Source of the DNA: Limnomonas spitsbergensis
Lineage: Eukaryota > Chlorophyta > Chlorophyceae > Chlamydomonadales
Reading direction: 5' to 3'
Assembly: GCA_037349105.1 (NCBI GenBank)
Contig: JAYJMM010000009.1
Location: 4,523,001 to 4,587,000 of the forward strand
DNA: 64,000 nucleotides
Position 1 is the stretch's first letter. Each line of letters opens with the position of its first letter. The position numbers and the translations under genes are program-made. This document shows, in pieces, positions 41,600 to 51,332 of the stretch. Under the pieces are notes generated by a model. The model made no database searches, had not been told where the DNA came from, and saw nothing but the letters and a program-made list of their open reading frames with translations.

Positions 41600-43411
41600 T
41601 TAGGGGGGAGACAGGAATTTTGGCAGAGTTTTGAGATGATTCTCTCTTTTCATCATACACTGAAAGATAAAACAACCAAATTTCTTCCAGAACACATATG
41701 CAGAATCCGCTGCATTAAGTTTGCCCCACACTCCATTTGCGTACCGTTTCATGGCCTCATCCTCGTCCTCTAGGAAATTATGGAAAGTAAGGTTAAACTG
41801 GAAACGAAGGTCTGTATAGAACGGGCAGTAAATCATGTGAAGCTCATCCTCCCGACATTTAAGATTGCAACATCTACAAATCCTCTCGCTACGAGGCACA
41901 CAGGGTTTCTCAAAGCGCCCCGTCTCAACATTCAGCCAATGCGACCCCATCCGATACCGGGCTACAGCAAAAATAATATTAGGCTTACTCAAATTGTACC
42001 AAAAAGTCTCCTGCACATCACGCTTAATTTGGAACCACTTAGAGAACGCAAACAATTTGAACCCCGAGCGTTCTGAGTCAGGAGTAGCACGTACTGACAG
42101 GGCCGTACGTGGCATGTCCCTGGAAATTTTGGAAAGCCACTGATCCCTAGCTGAATTCACAAAGACCTCAATATCCAAAGAGGTATTGGCTGATGCAGTC
42201 AATAAATCAATACCCAGAGTCATCAATATCGTAGACAGAAAACCAGCCCAACAAAGTGAAGTGCCAGCCTTCGCCAAATCACAACTTTCCTGCATAGCCA
42301 TTTTCACAAGGTCATTGTCAGGCCTCAGATTAATTCTATTCCAAAAACTCAGGGTCTGCTGAAAAAGACTTAAGATAAGGGGTTCATGGTGCAGTTCACT
42401 CATGAGAACATACTCGGCCACAGACTTGCGAAGACCCAGACACTGCCTAAGGAAACCCTTGTGAATTACCTCCAAATCTCTAGAGAAACCAGTATCTGTC
42501 AAGCCGACTCCTTTTGCAAGGAGACCTGGTCCCCAAATTTCACACCCATAAAACAGAATAGGCTTCACTAAAGAGTCAAAAAGATGACATTTGATGTGAA
42601 CATTGTGTATGTCAAGCTCATGACATCTCCGGACCATGGCATACAAAGCTGCCCTCCCTTTGTTGACACAACGTCTACCTGCTCCCTTCATACCCTCTGC
42701 CTCATCAAATAACATACCCAAGTAGATGAAAAAGGGCTTAATATCAAGAACGCTTCCGTCATAAGACAGAGATGCCAAATGACTACAATATTTCTGGTTA
42801 AAAACAACTGCTTCAGATTTTTTTTTATTGACTGTCAAGGCATTGTGGCGACAAAAAATATGAAGAGCATCAAGAAGTTTTTGCAGATCATCCTGCGATT
42901 CAGCGAATAACACCAGATCATCAGCATAAAGTAAAACTCTGACCAAAGCATGTGAAAGACGGGCGCCAATATCAGGGCACTCACTTGCGACAAACTTCTC
43001 GAAACGGTCGATAAACAGGCCAAACAATAGAGGGGACAGCGGGTCTCCTTGTTTAACACCCATACAGGAGGAGAAACTATCTCCCAGTTTACCACCAACC
43101 CGTACACGGATATTTACATCCTGATACATCTCCTTCAAACTTTCTAAAATCCGGCCGTGCACACCCATGCTCTGTAAACTCCGCCACAATAAATATCTGT
43201 CAATGCAGTCATATGCCTTCCTAAAATCAATGAAAGCAGCAAAAATCGTTTTTTTCTCCGAATGGTATTTTTCAATAATGTGGTTTAGAATGAAAGCATT
43301 ATCAGGTGTTCCCCGTCCATGCCGAAAACCTGCCTGGCCATCGGCTCTGAAACCCTGACTTTCTGCCCAAGAATCAAGACGTTGCAATAAGAAGAGGGAA
43401 TATAATTTCAT
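41600..43411 (-). CDS. LINE reverse transcriptase, 5'-truncated
   Basis: 603 codons from ATG 43411, but the family start is missing: the finger region upstream of the RT palm is absent. Seen: 'GFRADGQAGFRHGRGTPDN', 'AAFIDFRKAYDCIDR' (first catalytic Asp), 'GVKQGDPLSPLLFGLFID' and 'LLYADDLVLFAES' (YADD), then the thumb, and a C-terminal Cys/His cluster 'CRCCNLKCREDELHMIYC' of the zf-RVT kind. This is the normal order for L1- or Jockey-like elements. It is a 5'-truncated but uninterrupted copy, so probably fairly young. No AP endonuclease or RNase H. The clade cannot be fixed by eye. Confidence 0.85.
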   Translation of the reverse strand: MKLYSLFLLQRLDSWAESQGFRADGQAGFRHGRGTPDNAFILNHIIEKYHSEKKTIFAAFIDFRKAYDCIDRYLLWRSLQSMGVHGRILESLKEMYQDVNIRVRVGGKLGDSFSSCMGVKQGDPLSPLLFGLFIDRFEKFVASECPDIGARLSHALVRVLLYADDLVLFAESQDDLQKLLDALHIFCRHNALTVNKKKSEAVVFNQKYCSHLASLSYDGSVLDIKPFFIYLGMLFDEAEGMKGAGRRCVNKGRAALYAMVRRCHELDIHNVHIKCHLFDSLVKPILFYGCEIWGPGLLAKGVGLTDTGFSRDLEVIHKGFLRQCLGLRKSVAEYVLMSELHHEPLILSLFQQTLSFWNRINLRPDNDLVKMAMQESCDLAKAGTSLCWAGFLSTILMTLGIDLLTASANTSLDIEVFVNSARDQWLSKISRDMPRTALSVRATPDSERSGFKLFAFSKWFQIKRDVQETFWYNLSKPNIIFAVARYRMGSHWLNVETGRFEKPCVPRSERICRCCNLKCREDELHMIYCPFYTDLRFQFNLTFHNFLEDEDEAMKRYANGVWGKLNAADSAYVFWKKFGCFIFQCMMKRENHLKTLPKFLSPP

Positions 43412-45744
43412 GATTCCTTGTACCTCTTATCAAAACCCCGGTCTTGTCAAATTTGACCCGGGGTGTTCCACACTTTGGTTCACACCTATGCTACTGCCTA
43501 GAGTTATTACATTGTTGCTCTCCTGAAGTGCCTTATGTTAGTTTGTAACCAGTTCTCTGAGGCCAAATTTTTATGCAGGCGTCTTTACTTTTTGTTTTCA
43601 GAGCTTATCCCAACTGTAAGCCTCACTGCCCTGCCATCTGCTCTTCAGACAGGAATTTCCACATGGGGCTTAATTTTTCTTATTTTCCAGCTGTATGCCT
43701 GTTCTAACCAAGGAAGTTTGGCTGCTGAGGTCCTTGGCAAGGACCCTGTGCATGACCTACCCTTGGGAGACCCTCTAACGCCTGGCCCCTGCGGGCACAT
43801 GTCCCATGCATCAAATGTGATGCCCTGTTGGATTGTAAAACTTCCCAAAAACTGACGGGGCCGTCTGATGTGGATCACAGCAATTCCACTTCCATCCTTG
43901 AGCAAAACCGGTACCACACGTAAGTTTTTAAAGTGAGTGGTATACCACTATCAGCTACAGTTCAGCTACACTGTGACCCCTGGTGACAAGCGCCTGGTGC
44001 GGCCAGCCCTGCTGCGTGGGCCAACGGCTGGAGGCCGGTCCAGGTTTATAGGGGATCCGGCCCATAGGTGGCCGCAGGGCGGCCCAACAAAGATGGTCCA
44101 GTACCCACTAAGTACTAAATGCCCACTTTTAGTTTCTTCTTTTCTCCCTTCTTAACAGTTGGGCGCCCATGCGGCCGAGCTTTGAGCATGCCCAGAGGTG
44201 TAACGTTATTGACCCACTAAGTAAACACTGCCACAAGTGTCGAGGATCCTATGCATGACATACCATTGGCATCCCTGAGATTGTTTGATCTCCAGAAACA
44301 ACGCATAGTCGTAATTCAAGCACGTGCTTTCCAGAGGGTCTTGCGTATGACCTACAATTGGTCACCATAAGCCCATAAGCCCATCACCCCTCACGAGCCT
44401 AGGGAAATAGCGAATCTGAGTTGAATGGGGGCTCTGTCTCGTTCCCACCTCTTTCCTTCCTCAGAGATGCGCAAGTTTTTCTCTTTCAGGGCTGGGGGAC
44501 CCACCTCCTTGAGTTTGACAGGTCCATGTCTTTATGACAGTAAGGTACACCTCTGTGTCATACCCCAAAAGGCTTGGCACCATTATGGGCACCCGATTGT
44601 CTGGTCGGGGGGGGGAAGAAACTGATGGGTGCAAGGGGGGGGCAAACTAGTCAAACATTCTTGAAAGAAGTGAAACGCCCCTTGGCTAACAACCAACCCA
44701 CCCTCACGCCTCAGGGACCTAGTCAAACCTCACCCGGTCAAACCCTAATTTCTCAGTCAAATAACAGAATTACCGGGTACTGAATGGGTCTAATCCCGTC
44801 AACTGATCAATGCACTTCTCACGGTATCAATCAATCTAGCTGGTTGTCAAAAATCAAATGTCCAAACAAGAAAACAGAAAGCACTAAAGCAAGCATGCAT
44901 GGGATCCAGCCCAGGATACAGGCCACCTACCGTACCTACCTACCATTCTACCAACCATGGATAGGGATGAGAATGCTCCAGAAACGGGAGACTTGAGGCA
45001 GCACGATAGCGTCTAACAGCTTGCACATGTCAATGACGTGATACCTCTGGGCTCTGCTCACATAAGGCCCGGCCGCGTGGGCGCCTAACTAAAAGAGTTT
45101 GCACAAACAGCTTGCAAATATCACCCTTGAGCACCTTGCCTTGGTGCTTCTTTGACAACTTCTTGCCAATCACCCCTTCAACTCCTGAGTGCTGATGGCG
45201 TATCTCGCCACATCTGCCTCCGTTAGCTCCTGACCAGGGTGGGCTGACTCCTGACCAGGGTTGGCTCCTGACCAGGGTTGGCCAGGGTTGGCTCCTGACC
45301 AGGGTTGGCCAGGGTTGCCTCCTGATCAGGGTTGGCCAGGGTTGACCAGGGCTGGCTCCTGACCAGGGTGGGCTGGAAGTGGTTTTGCTCCAGACATTAT
45401 GAGGATGGATGGTGCCCTCAACGCTCTTGCAGATAGTGCAAAACTGCATACCACTAGCCCGTTCGTGCAGGGATTGGTTACAGAACCCTTTCCGCGGCTG
45501 CATCTGACACCTTGTCGAATAGGTGGCAAAGGAACTTTACTGCCAGCGTGTTGTTGTCGGAGCCTTTTCCCAAGTCCACTTTGCACTGGCCTCATGCCAC
45601 CTCTCCACACACAAGGCCAGAAAAGCCACATGCCTCAACACCACTGGGTTTCAAATCGCATGTTGCACCACATTGGCGGAGCCAGATTTTCCCACCGACG
45701 TGCAACCGCATAGCTGATAGCTTTATCTTCCCCCCCACAACCTT
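43412..45744. repeat. Dispersed-repeat mosaic
   Basis: 43790-43850 is repeat C; 44150-44215 and 45025-45095 (inverted) are family B. 45225-45375 is a tandem of about 27-bp units 'gctcctgaccagggttggcc'. No intact gene. ORF 45326-45631 (minus) and neighbours show no domain. Confidence 0.5.
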
Positions 45745-46230
45745 GCACCATGGTCTTGGCTATGCATGGTAGCTGGAATTGAGCATGGTCATTACCTACC
45801 AGCCCCACGCGGCCGAGCGGTCAGCAGGGCCCAGCGGGTCAATGAGTGACATTACACCTCTGGTCCCTACGGCGGCCTACCGCACCTGGTTACAGTCTAC
45901 GGCGGGCGCAGGCCAGGGGCCGCACCAGTCGAAGGGAGTGTGCTTGCGTGCGCACGAACTTAAGGCTGCGGCTCGGCGCCGTCAGCACAGCTGACACTCG
46001 AGGACGGCGCAGCGGTCAGCAGCGTGACGGACGGTGCTGCCAACGGTGTTGGGCAAGGGGAGATGGCGAGCATGTGGAGGATGCGCTGCATGTCTGCTTC
46101 CAGTGCCCTAGCGTGAAGGAGAGGCTTAGGGAGAGGGGTTGGACAGGCCCCCCAGAGGGTGCCACAGACTTTCAACAGTTGTACCAGGGCAGGCTTGGAT
46201 GGGAGGTTCTTTTCCTTTGGGGGGGGGGGG
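45745..46230 (+). pseudogene. LINE 3'-end fragment with zinc-knuckle, plus family A repeat
   Basis: 45745-45845 is an inverted family A copy. The plus-strand reading from 45955 gives 'NLRLRLGAVSTADTRGRR', then 'CCQRCWARGDGEHVEDALHV' and 'CFQCPSVKERLRERG', the Cys-Cys-His-Cys ending seen at the C-terminus of many LINE proteins ('R.G...C..C......ED..H..F.C'). No RT precedes it. Related pieces occur at 46560-46760 (minus) and 47100-47530 (plus). Confidence 0.5.
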
Positions 46231-46284
46231 TACTTCTTTCCTTTGTTTTCTATTCCTTCTTTCCCTCGTAAGTTTCTTTCCTTC

Positions 46285-46360
46285 CAACGAGACAGTTGGG
46301 CGCCCATGCGGCCGAGCCTTTTTGAGCAAGGCCCAGCGGTGTAATGTCATTGACCTCTGG
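46285..46360 (+). repeat. Family B motif
   Basis: Good copy of 'gcgcccatgcggccgagcc' followed by 'gtgtaatgtcattgacc'. See the entry at 1-600. Confidence 0.6.
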
Positions 46361-46559
46361 TCCCTGCATAAGAAGCCCAATTGTTCAAAAGGGAGAAAAG
46401 AAAAAACTAAAAGAAAGCGGGGAGGAAAAAAATAACAAAGGAATGGCCGGAAAGGCAAACAAGTACGACACCCCAACCTTTCTAGAAACTAGCCCTCAAC
46501 AACTTAAGCCTACAACAGCGTCCACACAAGCAAGTGCATCCCACCCCTGCTCGGCCAGC

Positions 46560-46790
46560 TGATGGAAGGCCATGGCACCGCCCAAGGGACCTGACCCCGC
46601 TTCCGCAACAGCTCCCTGAAACCTGGGCACTGGAAGCAAGCAAATCGTGAATCCTCTACGTGCATGCTCGCCACCACCCCTTGACCAGCATCGTTGGCAG
46701 CAGCGTATTTCTCACCAATGACCGCTGCGCCGTCCTCTGGTGTCAGGGCCCAGCGGGTATGAACTGTTGACTGTTCTGAACCTTCACCTT
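46560..46790 (-). pseudogene. LINE 3'-end fragment, inverted
   Basis: Minus-strand reading 'HVEDSRFACFQCPGFRELLRKRG' parallels the His-Cys part of the fragment at 45745-46230. Confidence 0.45.
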
Positions 46791-47099
46791 GCACACCATG
46801 AGCACATCCCCAGCTTTTGTTGGCCCTTGCTTCTGCTGCAGATCTTCCAGCTGCCAGGGCGTGCCATCGCGAAGTGGCCAGGGCTTGGCCTCATCGCCTT
46901 TGTACGGGAACTCAGCTGAGATGCTCAAGCTCCAGGGCATCTTGAGCAGTGAAAGATGTAACCGTGTGCTGCGCCGGAGGGCACAATTGGTGCAGTGAAT
47001 TGCTAGGTGCCTTGCTGGAGCTGGAGCTGGGATCGGCCGTTCCCAAACTGCGTCAGACAGCGACTGACTTACAGCCGCTACCTGTCAGAGAGGTGTTAG

Positions 47100-47540
47100 C
47101 TCTAGTTGATGCAGCATACGAGCGGACGCAGCTCGATGCAGCTGGATGAGGGGACCCAAGAGATCCTGCCACTGAACACAGGTCTGCGGCCACCTACCGC
47201 ACCTGGTTTCAGTCTATGGCGGGCACCGCCGTGCTGTGCTGGTGCAGGCCAGGGCCCGCACCAGCCGAAGGCAGTGTGCTTGCGTGCGCACGAATTGAAG
47301 GCTGCAGCCCGGCGCCGTCAGCACGGCTGACATTCGAGGACGGCGCAACGGGCAGCACCAGCGATGTTGGGCTAGGGGCGACGGCGAGCATATGGAGGAT
47401 GCGTTGCGTGCTTGCAATGCCCCAGCGTGCTGGCTCGAGTTAGGGAGCAGGGATGGGCAGGACCTCCAAGCGGTGCTAGAGACTTCTTTCAGCTGTACAG
47501 GGGCAGGCTTGTGTGGGATGCCTTGGAAGACGTGGTAGAT
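47100..47540 (+). pseudogene. LINE 3'-end fragment, third copy
   Basis: Nucleotide and peptide similarity to 45880-46215: 'RPPTAPGFSLWRA', 'KAVCLRAHELKAAARRRQH' and, in another frame, 'CLQCPSV'. Frameshifted. Confidence 0.5.
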
Positions 47541-48757
47541 AGCGTTGTGGCGTAGACGTTTTCAGAGGCTGGCACGTCCTTTGTCTCTCTTTTCCAGCCT
47601 TTTGTTTGTCCCTTCACTTTACCTCCCACTCTTCCTCCTTTCTCCTGCCCCCTGGTGTTTGTCTCGTTCCTTCCTTTCAACCCTTTACAAAGGCTCTCAA
47701 TACAAAGGCTCTCAGCGCTGCTTTAAAAAACTCGGCGGCAGGGGGGCCATTGTCTCATTGTCTGGTTGGAAACAAACGGGTAATATGAGAAAGGAAGAGA
47801 GGGACATAAGGAACATGACCGAGAACAAAAGAGGTCAGATCCCTGCCCTCTAGAGCCCAGCCCCCAATCATGTCGGTCCGCTTGTTGAGAAGAGTGTGGG
47901 TGGCCCAGGCATGATCAATGTCGTCACCCTGGCCCCGCATTATGTGGCACACATTTTCCTGCCCTGGATTTCTCTCGGGATGGCTGGATTTATTATTTAG
48001 CGCAGAATTTGAAACTGATATGGGCCCCCAAACATATCACATACGTGAGAATCAGAGGAAATCTGGCGAAAACAGATCTTCGCGTCATGAGAAATAGTGC
48101 AGCGCAATATCAGTTAGACTGTGTCCCCGCAAATTATTAGTTGCCAGTGATCTGTGAAAATCAAGTACCACAGAACTATTTAGGTACCTTCATCGCCATA
48201 TCCTGCTTGTTCTGAAGATCCTGGAGTTCAAATTGATACAGACATTAAACCCCCTCCAACAAAATAGACCCACCTCGAAATACCACATGTAAATTAATAT
48301 TTGAAAATGCAATAAGAATCCTCATCATAGGGGCCATGAAATATAAAATATGCCCCCCCCGACCGAGAGTTAGTGATTTTTCGCTGTCACAAGCGCCCGT
48401 TGGTGGCACTGTATACATCCCTCTTCCAACCCCTCACCCCCCACACACTCGCCTCACAAAATACCGTCTGCTGTGGACCCGAAGCAGACTGGCATACGCT
48501 CGCTTCTTCGGCCACGACCGCCTCCAATGTCCATCACTTTCTGACCTGAACGCCAAACGGGGTGGGAGGGGAATGAAGCTTAATAAGCTACAAGATTGTA
48601 GTGCTCTGCGGTACGTTAATAATGGAAGAAAGACGTCACAGCCCGAATGGGGTGCTGTTTTAGGGGCAGCCATCCTACCAAGAGATTACCCTACCCCAAT
48701 GCATTAGTGAACAAGGGGGGCAGCGGTACATAGCCTTCAGGTATGACAGGGACAACC
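47541..48757. other. No gene recognised
   Basis: Left flank of the LTR element. ORF 48336-48707 (124 codons) has no recognisable domain. Confidence 0.4.
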
Positions 48758-49182
48758 TGTAGTGGTCTTGGACCCCCCAGTCCAGTTAACTCAGTACATG
48801 TCTCCTAGTATCCAGTACGCGAACACAACCGTTGTCACACTGCGTAGCTAACAGTGTGAGAGCAGTTGCGTGTCGTTAAGATCTCTAACAACCTTCGGTT
48901 GTACGACATGAACCTTCCAGCCTTTAGAGCCTTATCCGGGCTTGCCATCTGCCGAGCGCCTACATAAGTGCGCCCCGCTAGTAAACCGGGAGTCTCTCGA
49001 CAGAGATAAGTTCATTCTACCAAGCTCAATACTTGGCTCCCACTTGCAAACCCTTCAGCCAACGCCCCAGTCCCGGAGTCGACATAGCTCCCACGCACCA
49101 CGTGCGCCTCCCTAGTCTTCCAGCCCAGCCTCTAGCCTAGTATCAGTAGTCTTTGTCCCCTCCCGGACAGTAGATCACTTCA
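48758..49182 (+). repeat. 5' LTR
   Basis: 425 bp, TG...CA, preceded by 'caacc'. Contains the expected promoter and polyadenylation region, but no TATA box stands out. No difference from the right LTR was seen on visual comparison. Confidence 0.95.
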
Positions 49183-49200
49183 GTGGTTTCACGAGCCAAG
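49183..49200 (+). promoter_or_regulatory. Putative primer binding site
   Basis: 'gTGGTTTCACGAGCCA' starts one base after the LTR. The TGG matches the CCA end of a primer tRNA; the tRNA species was not identified. Confidence 0.5.
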
Positions 49201-51330
49201 GTCTCTTTACCGTAGTATCGAGCCACCCGAATGGAAACCATCGTCCACAACCAGTATCCCCGAGTTTCCTCGCGTGCCCAGTCTTCGAGTATCCTCCGGC
49301 ATCCTCTCGAGGATCAAGTCCTTGACTCTCCCAGACCTTCAATTTTGCACTCCAATCTCTCAACAGCAAACTTGAGATACATAGATATCAAAGAGTCGCT
49401 GCAGATTGAAAGGAATTGTGAATTGTTGGAATCTCCCAGTCCCAGCCATTGATCCACCGAGCATTTTTTTCGCGCCAAGCCTAGCCACAAACTCAGTCCC
49501 AGTCATCAGTCATGATGTACCACGTCAAAATTTGTTCGACGCGATTACGCGCGGGCCACCCTGTCATACGTGTCAAGCTTCTGTCTAGTCAAGCCAAGCT
49601 ATGGTCACTCATTTCCAATCTCGCAACCCGGCTCTCAGAGTTCCGTTGAGTTAAGCCACCCCAGCACCTAGCGCATGTCGCGGACAAGCACCTTGGGTTC
49701 AGCATCAGCCTGTCGACGCCTACAGGCTACGGCGCGAAGCTCCCCCCCCCCATGCTGTCGTACCGCAACCTGTCGACGCCTACAGGCTACTGCGCGAAGC
49801 TCCCCCCCCCATGCTGTCGTACCGCATCCTGTCGACGCCTACAGGCTACTGCGCGAAGCTCCCCCCCCCCTGGTCGTACAACAACCTGACAACGCCTACA
49901 GGCGACATATCGACAAGCTCCCCTCCCCTTCTAGCCATTTCCAGCCGCTTACTAAGCGTTGCCTTCGCAATTCTCATGACGCTGTTTCCATGTCTTCCAG
50001 TGGGGTCGCTATCGCTGTCACCCCGACGGATCAGGTTGTTGCCGTCGCAATTCCAGTCCAGGCCGATATCATTGCAGCCCAACCGTTGCTGCTCCTGCCC
50101 AAGCCAAGCGTATAATGGGCGATATACTGCCATCTCTCTCGCGTATCTGCAGCTCAAGTCACTCACATGTCCAGTCGCTGACTACCTAGCTCCTCTGCAA
50201 ATCGAGATACTACCAGACCCAGTCAATCAGAGCTTTGCAAGCAAATCTACCAAAATGTATCGTATCCTTGCTGACACGTTATGTAACGATGGCGGAACAG
50301 TTCGAGATCGAGTCCAGATTCCAGCCGAGTCGCACCCAGGCCCGAGTCCAGCCCAGACATATTTTAATTTCGCGAGTACGAATATTTGCCCACCCCAAGC
50401 TGTCGCTACAGCCCCAGGCATTGGTTCCTCCAATCTCAGCTCTCCCTGCTGTCCATACTAGTTCCAGCTCAAGAGAACAAATATCGCGGCCCCTGCCTTG
50501 TCTAAACATGCATGGGCTCTTCTAGTTCCTTCAGATTTACGCGACACAGCAAAATGCCGAGCCTTTCAGATGACCCAGCCGCTGTCCGTGATGGAAGTGG
50601 ACTTCCCCTAGTCCAGCCCCTAGTCCCTAGCATCAATCTATGACGGCCAGCACATGGTCAAAGTCTCCCTAGTCTATTTCATACTGGATCTAGCTCTAGT
50701 TCCTGATTTCCCAAGAAAATGGGACTCCCCGTTCGTATGTCGCGATTCAAGCCGGTGGCCACCGCTTCCGATCAAGTTGTCCCTGTAGCCAGGGCAGTGG
50801 CTTTAAAATTATGCTCGGCCGGGCTGCTTTGAAAGCATTGCCCACGTCCTGTCCATATTCTTGTCGATGCATCTTGTGGCTAACATACAATCTTGACTCG
50901 ATGAGGCTTCCATCACCCAATGGGGATGGAGTCGTGTAAACCTAGTGCGTCTACCGTGGCACTCGCGGTGCAACAGCCCGTGTAGTGAAGACCACCGCCC
51001 CTATGCCCACGGTTACTGATTTTCAGAACTCCGCGGAAGACGAACGCCCCGCCAGATGAAATCCCAGCTGACCTCGCCGTGAGATACCTCAACTCCGGTC
51101 GATACAAGTCCTTCGTCGCGGTCCTTACGCCTCACGAGCTAAGCCCAGACGGCAGTGAGGTCGACCTTGATAGGGTACCAAACCAACCCAGTGGAGAACC
51201 AGTCGATGCCCAGCCATGCAAACTTGACGTGAACATGGACCATGTGCACCCAGCCATGCAAACTGAAATGTGCAACTTAATTGACAGTTTTGCAGACATT
51301 TTCAGTGAAACAACCCAGGCCGGCGGACTA
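49201..51330 (+). pseudogene. Degraded gag/protease region of the gypsy element
   Basis: No continuous frame. 49700-49890 has three to four units of about 60 bp ('cctgtcgacgcctacaggct' and a C run), with length changes in the C runs that shift the frame between units. Overlapping ORFs 49675-50115, 49811-50461 and 50235-50525 are partial readings. No zinc knuckle or clear DSG/DTG protease motif was found. 51079-51330 already resembles the region just before RT ('DSFADIFSETTQ'). Confidence 0.45.
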
Positions 51331-51332
51331 AC

